Assembly: GCA_024644125.1 (NCBI GenBank)
Contig: JAHELQ010000303.1
Span: 1 to 6,686, forward strand
Length of the DNA: 6,686 nucleotides
Direction of reading: 5' to 3'
Source of the DNA: Candidatus Aminicenantota bacterium
GTDB taxonomy: Bacteria; Acidobacteriota; Aminicenantia; UBA2199
Shown here: positions 1-5,630 of the stretch, in pieces
How positions within the stretch are numbered: the first letter of the stretch is position 1
Layout: every line of letters starts with the position of its first letter
Translations under genes and position numbers: made by a program
Notes under the pieces: generated by a model
Databases searched by the model: none
What the model saw: only the letters and a program-made list of their open reading frames with translations
Told to the model about the DNA's origin: nothing

Positions 1-1125
1 CATCAAATACTCAACTGCGAAATCGAGCTTGATTTTGCCGGTATTGAAGCTGAAACCCAATGAAGCGACATTGTAATCGATGCTGGGTAATAGGAAATTC
101 TGGGTTGCCAGAGGAGATGGGCCCGGATCGGTGTAGAAACCGGCTCTCAGGGCAAACGCTTCCGAGAACAAGTACTCGATTCCGAATCTAAGTTGAACAG
201 TATCTTCCCAACGGAGATCCAAATCAAGCGCACCACCGAGTACCAACTGCCACAGCGCATCATCCAGAGTTGCGGGGATGGTGTCCAGTTTTTTCCAGTT
301 GGTGAAATGGACATCTGCCGTAATGGTCAGTTTATCCATGGGTTTTACCGCGATTCCCGCAGCTAACCAGAGAGGGAAAGTTGCTTCCCGTTCGAGTCCG
401 CTCGTAGTGGGAAGTCCGAAAATGTCGAGCATTTCCATGGTGGCGTCGCCTTTCAATGTGACCTTGTAAGGGGTCTTGAAATAGATGCCTACGCTGAACT
501 TATCGGAGGGTTTGAACAAGGCGCCGATGGTGGCGTTAAAACCCATACCGCTAAGATCTTCTTCGTACTGGCCGATGCCCGGCTTTTTGACTTTCAGCAT
601 TCCGTAGTTCATGTTCAAAGACAAACCGATGGAGAACTGATCGCTCACTTTGTAAGAGATGGAGGGGGCCACGGTCATAACGCCGACCTGGCTTTCCCAT
701 GTGAAAGCGACGCCGTTCGAAAGCCAGAGGAGATCGTTGCCGTTCCATTCCGCACCTGCGCCACAGGGCATATAAGCCAAAATCCCAACAGTCATTTTGT
801 CGGAAATCGGCTTAAAATAGCCCAAAGCCCCGGTGGGGTAGACGCGACTCTTAGTCTCGGTGTCGATCCCCAGCAAATCAAACTGATAGGTTCCTTTCGG
901 CAAAATGAAGCTTCCAAAAAGTGACAGGCTGGGAGCTTCCATCTGCGATAAACCAGCGGGATTGTAATACACTGCACTGAAGTCATCGGCCAGGCCGACA
1001 AACGCGCCACCCATTCCGATAGATTTCGAGCCGACTCCATTCAGGTTCAACCCATTGGCTACCAGGCTACCAGTAAGAAATAGCCCTAAGGCCAGGACTA
1101 AAAAAGATTTGATGAATTTATACAT
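1..1125 (-). CDS. FadL/TodX-family outer-membrane transport protein (C-terminus beyond left edge)
   Basis: This reads without a stop for 375 codons from the ATG at 1125 to the window edge, so the C-terminal strands are missing. Residues 1-23 form a signal peptide: basic start MYKFIK, a hydrophobic core, and likely cleavage after LVA. The mature start contains the family hallmark at about residues 35-60: S-I-G-M-G-G-A-F-V-G-L-A-D-D, then the N-P-A-G-L-S motif (55-60). The rest alternates short amphipathic strands with aromatic ends and glycine/asparagine turns, as expected for a 14-strand barrel. Family members are about 400-450 residues and move hydrophobic substrates such as long-chain fatty acids or aromatic hydrocarbons across the outer membrane; the substrate here cannot be read from the sequence. 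The start is fixed by GAGGAGG at 1130-1136 and by the signal peptide. The family call is firm; equating it with fadL itself is not. Confidence 0.9.
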   Translation of the reverse strand, partial: MYKFIKSFLVLALGLFLTGSLVANGLNLNGVGSKSIGMGGAFVGLADDFSAVYYNPAGLSQMEAPSLSLFGSFILPKGTYQFDLLGIDTETKSRVYPTGALGYFKPISDKMTVGILAYMPCGAGAEWNGNDLLWLSNGVAFTWESQVGVMTVAPSISYKVSDQFSIGLSLNMNYGMLKVKKPGIGQYEEDLSGMGFNATIGALFKPSDKFSVGIYFKTPYKVTLKGDATMEMLDIFGLPTTSGLEREATFPLWLAAGIAVKPMDKLTITADVHFTNWKKLDTIPATLDDALWQLVLGGALDLDLRWEDTVQLRFGIEYLFSEAFALRAGFYTDPGPSPLATQNFLLPSIDYNVASLGFSFNTGKIKLDFAVEYLM

Positions 1126-1129
1126 TATA

Positions 1130-1136
1130 CCTCCTC
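1130..1136 (-). promoter_or_regulatory. Strong ribosome binding site of the FadL-family gene
   Basis: The coding strand reads GAGGAGG four bases before the ATG at 1125. This near-perfect anti-16S match decides the start codon. It abuts one arm of the small alternative hairpins at 1137-1164. Confidence 0.85.
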
Positions 1137-1164
1137 GTGTTTCTGTGAACACATTTTAGGTGTT
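1137..1164 (-). promoter_or_regulatory. Alternative leader hairpins before the FadL-family gene
   Basis: On the plus strand GTGTTTCT occurs twice (1137-1144 and 1160-1167), with AACAC (1148-1152) between the copies. In the minus-strand transcript the middle segment can pair with the upstream copy (loop of 7) or with the downstream copy (loop of 6), but not both. The downstream pairing ends exactly beside the ribosome binding site. Each stem is only 5 bp, so a regulatory role is speculative. Confidence 0.3.
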
Positions 1165-1247
1165 TCTAACTCTCCATTTTTCTCTGCTCTACATTCTTCA
1201 GTCTATCGGTATTCCAATTTTTCAATCTTGCTCGAACCTAATGATGC

Positions 1248-1276
1248 ATTATAATAAAAATAAATTTTTTTTTCAA
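1248..1276 (-). promoter_or_regulatory. Sigma-70-type promoter for the FadL-family gene
   Basis: On the minus strand there is TTGAAA (1276-1271, one mismatch to TTGACA), a 17-base spacer, and a perfect TATAAT (1253-1248). The predicted start of transcription is near 1241, giving a leader of about 115 nt. The surrounding DNA is AT-rich, so chance boxes are possible, but the spacing and matches are very good. Confidence 0.65.
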
Positions 1277-1297
1277 TATATACCTTCAAATTTCACA

Positions 1298-1316
1298 ATT
1301 TCCCGTTTATTTCCCG
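1298..1316. repeat. Short direct repeat ATTTCCCG x2, one helical turn apart
   Basis: ATTTCCCG occurs at 1298-1305 and again at 1309-1316, an 11-base period. The pair is centred near -60 relative to the predicted pepD transcription start (about 1367), a typical place for an activator that contacts RNA polymerase. Only two 8-base copies exist, so chance is not excluded. Confidence 0.3.
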
Positions 1317-1331
1317 AAGAGCACATAATCC

Positions 1332-1360
1332 TTGACTTTTCAGTCATTTTTTCATATATT
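1332..1360 (+). promoter_or_regulatory. Sigma-70-type promoter for pepD
   Basis: TTGACT (1332-1337), a 17-base spacer and TATATT (1355-1360) put the transcription start near 1367. A ribosome binding site AAGGAG (1378-1383) follows, six bases before the ATG at 1390. The gene is therefore equipped for expression although its reading frame is broken. Confidence 0.7.
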
Positions 1361-1389
1361 CTAAATTTACTAACGCTAAGGAGAGTGAT

Positions 1390-1908
1390 ATGAAATTTGA
1401 ACACGAAAAAACGAACGTAATTTTAAAATGGTTCGAAGAACTTAGTAAAATTCCCAGATGTTCCAAGCATGAAGAATTAATCGGTCAATGGCTTGTCGAT
1501 TGGGCGACCGAGCACAACTTTGAAAAAGATATGGATGACGCTGGAAATATCGTGATAAAAGTACCCGCGACACCGGGTTTCGAAAATTCCCCCATTGTGG
1601 TTATTCAGGGTCATATGGATATGGTTTGCGAGAAATCCAAAAAATCCAACCACGATTTTTCCAAAGATCCCATCACATTCGTATATGAAGGCGAATGGTT
1701 GACCGCTGACGAAACCACCCTCGGAGCCGATAACGGAATCGCTATCGCGATGGCGTTGGCGTTGGCCGTATCCGACGATACCCCGCATCCTCCCCTGGAA
1801 CTTCTCTTCACTGTGGATGAGGAAACCGGTCTGACCGGGCGGAATCAATACAAATCTCACTCTTCCCCTTCAATACGAGGGTGTGCCCACGGGATACAAA
1901 CCCCATAG
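1390..1908 (+). CDS. pepD: PepD N-terminal fragment
   Basis: This is the open frame from the promoter-proximal ATG to the TAG at 1906-1908. Residues 1-150 are authentic PepD sequence, ending in F-T-V-D-E-E-T-G-L-T-G. The last 22 residues, from R151, are out-of-frame reading with no family resemblance. The fragment keeps the first metal-binding half (His75, Asp77, Asp114, Glu144, Glu145). It lacks the dimerisation/lid domain and the C-terminal metal histidine, so it should not be an active peptidase. It would be the product actually translated from AAGGAG at 1378-1383. Confidence 0.7.
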   Translation: MKFEHEKTNVILKWFEELSKIPRCSKHEELIGQWLVDWATEHNFEKDMDDAGNIVIKVPATPGFENSPIVVIQGHMDMVCEKSKKSNHDFSKDPITFVYEGEWLTADETTLGADNGIAIAMALALAVSDDTPHPPLELLFTVDEETGLTGRNQYKSHSSPSIRGCAHGIQTP

Positions 1909-2752
1909 ACTGATTGCCGGGGGCATGAAGGGCGGTCATTCGGGGATCGATATCGCACTGGAAAAGGCGAACGCTATTAAAGTGTTAGGTCGTGTGATGA
2001 ATGAGATCGCCGTCAACATGGATCTCCGTCTGGCCCATTTGCAGGGCGGCAGCGCGCACAACGCCATCCCCAGGGATAGCGAAGCGGTTGTACTTTTCCC
2101 CGAGGCGGCATGGGAACAAGCAAAAGATATCGTCGCAGGGATGGTGCAAACTCTAAAAGCGGAATTTGTGAATACCGATCCTGATTTGCATGTGGATTTG
2201 GAACAATACGTCGGAGGAGACGTTGATCAGGCTGCAACTACGGCAGAGACTATTAAAGCCGTTGATTTTATCGCAGCCATGCCCCATGGAGTGGACGCCA
2301 TGTCCACAGATATCGCCGGTTTAGTGGAAACATCCAACAATTTCGCCAATATCAAGATTGAAGACAATACAATCAAAGTGCTCACCAGCCAGAGAAGCTC
2401 GGTTGTCTCCCGCCTGAAAGCTCTGACCAACAGAATCGAAGCTGTAGCGAAAATTGCCGGCGGCGACGCGGTGAGCGGCGATGGATATCCTCCGTGGCAG
2501 CCGAATATGGAATCCCTATTGTTAGCCAGGGCGAAAGAGGTTTATAAAAAACAGTTCGGGAAAGATCCAGTTGTAGAAGTCATTCATGCGGGATTGGAGT
2601 GCGGCATCATTGGAGACAAGAATCCCGGTATGGATATGCTTTCCATCGGCCCCACGCTGAAATACCCCCATTCTCCGGATGAAAAAATTCATGTCGGAAC
2701 CATCGGTATGGTGTGGGATTTCATCTGTCAGCTCATGCTGGAATTGAAATAG
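1883..2752 (+). CDS. pepD: PepD C-terminal fragment
   Basis: This frame is open from 1835 (after a TGA at 1832-1834) to the TAG ending at 2752, and family similarity begins at G-G-I-N-T-N near 1838. The first usable start inside it is GTG at 1883, but in intact PepD that codon is just the valine of E-G-V-P-T-G-Y-K. It has only GAGG two bases before it, too close for good initiation. Visible conserved parts from the GTG are K-G-G-H-S-G (about 16-21), the lid-domain N-A-I-P-R-D, W-Q-P-N, H-A-G-L-E-C-G and P-H-S-P-D-E with metal-ligand His263. It overlaps the N-terminal fragment by 26 bases. A separate functional protein is unlikely. Confidence 0.6.
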   Translation: MPTGYKPHRLIAGGMKGGHSGIDIALEKANAIKVLGRVMNEIAVNMDLRLAHLQGGSAHNAIPRDSEAVVLFPEAAWEQAKDIVAGMVQTLKAEFVNTDPDLHVDLEQYVGGDVDQAATTAETIKAVDFIAAMPHGVDAMSTDIAGLVETSNNFANIKIEDNTIKVLTSQRSSVVSRLKALTNRIEAVAKIAGGDAVSGDGYPPWQPNMESLLLARAKEVYKKQFGKDPVVEVIHAGLECGIIGDKNPGMDMLSIGPTLKYPHSPDEKIHVGTIGMVWDFICQLMLELK

Positions 2753-2772
2753 AATCAAGAATTATATACAGG

Positions 2773-2809
2773 GACGGTTGGGATACGTAATCTCAACCGT
2801 CTATTTTTT
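2773..2809 (+). terminator. Rho-independent terminator after pepD
   Basis: A 12-bp stem (2773-2784 with 2790-2801, one G-U pair) closes a 5-base loop ACGTA and is followed by TATTTTTT. It lies 20 bases after the pepD stop. Its right arm ends on the stop codon of the convergent gene (2801-2803). On the minus strand the hairpin is followed by mixed sequence, not a T run, so it should terminate mainly plus-strand transcription. Confidence 0.9.
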
Positions 2810-3850
2810 CCCGCTCTCCTTCTCCTGGTGGAGCTTGATAGCCAATTTACGGACAACAGGGCTGACGTTTTTATCGCGGGTTATCGCCTTGAGATCGCGG
2901 GCATATAGGCGGTTCAAGTAGCTGATCGCGTTTTTGACCGGAGTCTTGGGGTTGTGAGTCAATTCGAGTATGATCGAATAATTTTTCGTCCACTCCCTAT
3001 TCTTGGTGATTTCATTTAAGAGTTCCAATGACAAACTCCGGTTTTTCACCACCAGCGAGACCTCGTCCTGGGTAATCTTTGGGCTATGAATGACGGCCAT
3101 CGACACCATCTTGTTGGGGTCGCGAATCAGGATCATGCGATCGGCCCTGGTACCCGTTAACGCCAGTTTGATCCGTTCGGAAACGCTCATTTCGTTGATG
3201 CGTTGCAGGGAGGTCATTGTTTTTTCCTCAACCAACTCTTGCGGCTCGTCACCGCCTTCGGTCTCGTCTGCTTTAGCGGGGGATTTTTCAGACAGTTCAC
3301 GCAAATCTTCAAGGACCTCATCCTTGCTAATATTGGGCCTGGACTGGTCCGCAAGATAATAATCGTGGATTTCCCTGGTTTTGCCTTTTATGAAATTATC
3401 CGCATTGGGATTCATATCTATTTTGTCCAGAATCTCTGGGAACGCGATCAGTTTTATCTGGTTCTCGAGTAACATCTCCAGCATGGGGAATGTGCCGCCC
3501 GCGGCTATTTTTTGAAGAAATTCCGGAGGAAACGCCTGATTGTGTATTATTTTCCCGATGATCGCTTCGTTCTTGAAATTTAAGGCTTCCAATAACACAT
3601 AATAGGCCACCCTATGGTTCGCTCCTGTCTTTCCAACATAGGATGTTTTGGTTGAGTCTGCAATCTGCCGAAGCAGCGGTAGCGCTTTGGATTTATGATC
3701 CGGGTTGCCGAGAAAAAAAACCAGGCATTCGAGGTATTCTTCTTCAGTAAAAGGCAATTGCCTGGCGAATAGCATCTCCAGAACCTCTGCCGATGCGTTG
3801 CCGTCCACTAATTTCTGAACCAGAGTGTTGTTTGATAGAATTTTATTCAT
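2801..3850 (-). CDS. Unnamed alpha-helical repeat protein encoded with rodZ
   Basis: A 349-residue, soluble-looking protein with no signal peptide or membrane segment. Residues 1-165 are leucine-rich helices reminiscent of HEAT-like arrays. Residues 170-212 form a charged, acidic, low-complexity linker (D-E-T-E-G-G-D-E-P). Residues 215-345 form a second helical block with a loose motif before each helix pair: R-D-P-N (243), H-S-P-K (255), K-N-R-S (269), K-N-R-E (283), H-N-P-K (299), R-D-K-N (325). I recall similar unannotated C-terminal blocks in Acidobacteria and delta-proteobacteria, but assign no function. Its ATG overlaps the end of the rodZ-like gene by 8 bases (ATGAATAA) and has no good ribosome binding site of its own, so translation is probably coupled. 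The context suggests a partner of RodZ or of membrane/cell-shape machinery; this is inference. An A8 run (plus strand, 3713-3720) lies in codons 44-46. Confidence 0.8.
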   Translation of the reverse strand: MNKILSNNTLVQKLVDGNASAEVLEMLFARQLPFTEEEYLECLVFFLGNPDHKSKALPLLRQIADSTKTSYVGKTGANHRVAYYVLLEALNFKNEAIIGKIIHNQAFPPEFLQKIAAGGTFPMLEMLLENQIKLIAFPEILDKIDMNPNADNFIKGKTREIHDYYLADQSRPNISKDEVLEDLRELSEKSPAKADETEGGDEPQELVEEKTMTSLQRINEMSVSERIKLALTGTRADRMILIRDPNKMVSMAVIHSPKITQDEVSLVVKNRSLSLELLNEITKNREWTKNYSIILELTHNPKTPVKNAISYLNRLYARDLKAITRDKNVSPVVRKLAIKLHQEKESGKK

Positions 3851-4616
3851 TTTTTAAAAAGTTTTCCAATTTCGCTGGGTTCAATTGAACCCTGAGTGAA
3901 CGATTGGAATTCTTGAAACGGGTTATTTCGGCGCCATTGACGAACAAGCGCAGGCCCGCGGGATTTCCGAGGGTAAGGATTAAATCGTACCCTTTGAATA
4001 TCTGAACCGTTCCCTGCTCAAACACGCTCGATGTAACTGCTTTCCCCCCCCGCACCACCTGGATCCAGCATTTGTCGAGGAATTCGATCCTGACATCGAT
4101 GGGGGATCGATCGTAACTGAAGTCCCTTGCGTCTATACCGGCCAACAAATTAGCGTTGAGGAACGGCGTTTTTCCGCCGGTGACTTCCTGAGCCTCAGCT
4201 CCCTGCTTACTGAAATCCACCACTTGAAACAGATTGGCTTTGGATCGGTAAAAAAAACAAAAAATTGAGACAATCAAAATCAACAGCACTGATGCGGTGA
4301 GAAATAAATTGCGTTTTTTGAAACTGGAATATCGCAATTTTGAATAATACTGCACCGGGTCGTTCTTTTTCCCTTCCAATATATCCTGAATCTCCCGTCT
4401 GTGTTCCTTAAAAAAAACCTCCTGGTTGGCGCCGACGGCCTTCAGGTATGTTTTCAGGAAATTTTTTGCGTAAAACACGCCGGGAATTTGGCTGAAATCG
4501 TTACGTTCCATCGCCTCGAGTAACCTGGGATTGAGGTGAGTGATTTTTGCGATCTCTTCGATCGAAACATTTTTCAGTTCCCTTTCTTTTTTTAGTTGTT
4601 CGCCCAAACCAGTCAT
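3843..4616 (-). CDS. rodZ: RodZ-like protein: N-terminal HTH, one membrane helix, C-terminal DUF4115 domain
   Basis: A 257-residue type II membrane protein. Residues 3-65 form a Cro/Xre-like helix-turn-helix of the RodZ type (L-G-E-Q-L-K-K-E-R, then S-I-E-E-I-A-K-I-T and the R-L-L-E-A-M-E-R-N-D-F region). Residues 66-102 are a charged linker ending K-K-R-N, then one membrane helix at 103-123. A spacer leads to a C-terminal extracytoplasmic beta domain (about 172-245) with the typical C-W-I-Q-V core and L-T-L-G-N-P-A-G. E. coli RodZ (337 aa) links MreB filaments to the wall-elongation machinery through the same architecture; this one has a shorter spacer. It is the first gene of a minus-strand pair. 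No in-frame start exists upstream (TAA at 4629-4631), and no ribosome binding site precedes the ATG. The HTH is probably a protein-contact module here, but DNA binding cannot be ruled out. Confidence 0.85.
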   Translation of the reverse strand: MTGLGEQLKKERELKNVSIEEIAKITHLNPRLLEAMERNDFSQIPGVFYAKNFLKTYLKAVGANQEVFFKEHRREIQDILEGKKNDPVQYYSKLRYSSFKKRNLFLTASVLLILIVSIFCFFYRSKANLFQVVDFSKQGAEAQEVTGGKTPFLNANLLAGIDARDFSYDRSPIDVRIEFLDKCWIQVVRGGKAVTSSVFEQGTVQIFKGYDLILTLGNPAGLRLFVNGAEITRFKNSNRSLRVQLNPAKLENFLKNE

Positions 4617-4625
4617 TATGCTTTT

Positions 4626-4653
4626 ATTTTAACAATCCGCGTTAATATGTCAA
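4626..4653 (-). promoter_or_regulatory. Sigma-70-type promoter for the rodZ-like operon
   Basis: On the minus strand there is a perfect TTGACA (4653-4648), a 16-base spacer and TAAAAT (4631-4626). Transcription should start around 4619-4617, within about three bases of the ATG at 4616. That predicts a leaderless or nearly leaderless mRNA, which fits the missing ribosome binding site. Confidence 0.65.
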
Positions 4654-4687
4654 TATCAAATGATAAAAAAAGGCGGTTTCTCGCGCA

Positions 4688-4698
4688 GGCAACTTGCC
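4688..4698. promoter_or_regulatory. Inverted repeat overlapping the -35 box of the downstream promoter
   Basis: GGCAA-C-TTGCC is a perfect 5-bp inverted repeat around a single base. Its right half is inside the -35 hexamer (4694-4699). It could be a repressor operator for the membrane-protein gene, but a single short palindrome may be chance. Confidence 0.25.
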
Positions 4699-4722
4699 AT
4701 CTAGTTAAAATAAAATTATAAT
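4694..4722 (+). promoter_or_regulatory. Sigma-70-type promoter for the membrane-protein gene
   Basis: TTGCCA (4694-4699), a 17-base spacer and a perfect TATAAT (4717-4722) predict a transcription start near 4729 and a leader of about 14 nt. It diverges from the rodZ promoter; the two -35 boxes are 40 bases apart. Confidence 0.75.
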
Positions 4723-4732
4723 CTTAACGTGC

Positions 4733-4736
4733 GAGG
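4733..4736 (+). promoter_or_regulatory. Ribosome binding site supporting a GTG start
   Basis: GAGG lies six bases before the GTG at 4743. No ATG lies in frame nearby upstream, and the residues from this GTG give the proper N-terminal membrane helix, so the GTG start is preferred. Confidence 0.7.
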
Positions 4737-4742
4737 TAGAGT

Positions 4743-5600
4743 GTGAATAAAAAAGTGACTGTTTCAATTTGGATTCTCTCATTGGTTTTGACGCTGGCCA
4801 TTGCAGTTTACCAACGGTTGACAGGTCCAACCCATCCTGTCAAAGGGACCGAGACGATCGGGGAATCGGTAGTCAAATACCGTCTTTTGCGGAGTTATAC
4901 GGAATTTAAATCTGTACCGGTAAAAATCGAAGCGGAGGATCCTCAGGTAACCGCGCAATTAATGTACCGGCGATATAAAACCGACGATCCATGGGGCTCG
5001 ATGGAAATGAGGCGGAACGGCGACATGCTGGAGGGGGAGATACCGGGTCAACCCAGGGCGGGCAAGGTCGAATATTCCATCCGGTTGGCAAAAGGCGACG
5101 ATCAACTGATACTGAATCAGGAGCGCGCTCTCGTCATGAGATTCAAAGGGGAGGTGCCGGCATTTGTATTGATCTTCCACATCCTTTTTATGTTTGCCGG
5201 AATCTGGCTGGCTATTCGCACCGGTTTGGAAACGCTCCGCCCAAACGGGGATTTCGCCATTCTTGTGAATTGGACACTACTGACGGTGTTCATCGGCGGC
5301 ATGATCCTCGGGCCGATTGTGCAAAAATTCGCGTTCAGTGATTTTTGGACGGGCTTTCCGTTCGGCACGGATTTGACGGATAACAAGACCTTGCTGGCGG
5401 TGATTTTTTGGGTGGTGGCCTATTATCTCAAACGGAAAAGTAAATGGTATGTGCTGGCGGCCGCGATACTGATGCTCGCCGTTTACCTGATTCCCCACTC
5501 GGCGATGGGATCCGAGCTGGATTACAACTCCGGCAAAATGCGCAATAAATATAGTTATCATTACATTCTGGAAGAGGAAGGGAGATCTCGGGTTTCCTGA
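4743..5600 (+). CDS. Unnamed inner-membrane protein with periplasmic domain, five predicted helices
   Basis: 285 residues, GTG start. Predicted helices are at about 8-23, 140-160, 173-195, 216-230 and 235-252. Positive residues sit in the loops at 160-168 and 230-234 (K-R-K-S-K), placing those loops in the cytoplasm. The 24-139 segment is then periplasmic; it looks beta-rich, with an Ig-like pattern (Y-R-R-Y-K-T-D-D-P-W, then I-P-G-Q-P-R-A-G-K-V-E-Y). The loop 196-215 with F-P-F-G-T-D-L-T-D-N-K and the tail from 252 with H-S-A-M-G-S-E-L-D-Y are also periplasmic. These polar stretches look like the conserved core of a family I recall only as hypothetical proteins from Calditrichaeota/Bacteroidota-like bacteria; I cannot name a function. 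It has its own promoter and lies 75 bases before fumC, so it may be co-transcribed with it. Confidence 0.85.
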   Translation: MNKKVTVSIWILSLVLTLAIAVYQRLTGPTHPVKGTETIGESVVKYRLLRSYTEFKSVPVKIEAEDPQVTAQLMYRRYKTDDPWGSMEMRRNGDMLEGEIPGQPRAGKVEYSIRLAKGDDQLILNQERALVMRFKGEVPAFVLIFHILFMFAGIWLAIRTGLETLRPNGDFAILVNWTLLTVFIGGMILGPIVQKFAFSDFWTGFPFGTDLTDNKTLLAVIFWVVAYYLKRKSKWYVLAAAILMLAVYLIPHSAMGSELDYNSGKMRNKYSYHYILEEEGRSRVS

Positions 5601-5630
5601 TTCTTCACATTTATATTTATGGTTCGCCGT

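Larger units (their letters stand above)
1390..2752 (+). pseudogene. pepD: Aminoacyl-histidine dipeptidase PepD (peptidase M20C), broken by an internal frameshifting deletion
   Basis: PepD is a cytosolic metallopeptidase that cleaves Xaa-His and related dipeptides using two metal ions. Family members are about 480-490 residues. Here two reading frames together make about 453 residues. The first frame supplies G-H-M-D-M (metal His75), G-A-D-N-G (metal Asp114) and D-E-E-T-G (catalytic and metal Glu144/145). The second supplies G-G-H-S-G, N-A-I-P-R, H-A-G-L-E-C-G and P-H-S-P-D-E (metal His). At about 1837-1843 the text jumps from L-T-G directly to G-G-I-N-T-N. Intact homologues have about 30 residues between these points, including the N-x-D-S-E-x-E segment with a metal-ligand aspartate (Asp173 in Vibrio/E. 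coli numbering, from memory). For the frames to join, the lost length must leave remainder 2 on division by 3, for example 89 or 92 bases. No other stop or frameshift is seen, so the lesion is recent or an assembly error. Confidence 0.85.

Noticed and set aside
1160..1393. 77-aa plus-strand frame between the divergent promoters
   Set aside because: It begins at GTG without a ribosome binding site, runs through both predicted promoters, is very rich in Phe/Ile/Leu as AT-rich noncoding DNA would be, and overlaps the pepD start.
1837..1908. Programmed ribosomal frameshift joining the two PepD frames
   Set aside because: About 30 family residues, including a metal ligand, are missing at the junction. 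A frameshift alone would not restore them, and no slippery sequence is present there.
1883..2752. Independent re-initiated protein from the GTG at 1883
   Set aside because: The GTG is an internal valine codon of intact PepD and is only two bases from GAGG. The frame is homologous well upstream of it, so it is the tail of a broken gene and not a separately evolved gene.
3090..3472. Two 89-aa plus-strand frames inside the helical-repeat gene
   Set aside because: They are antisense shadows without start signals; the minus-strand frame is complete and coupled to rodZ.
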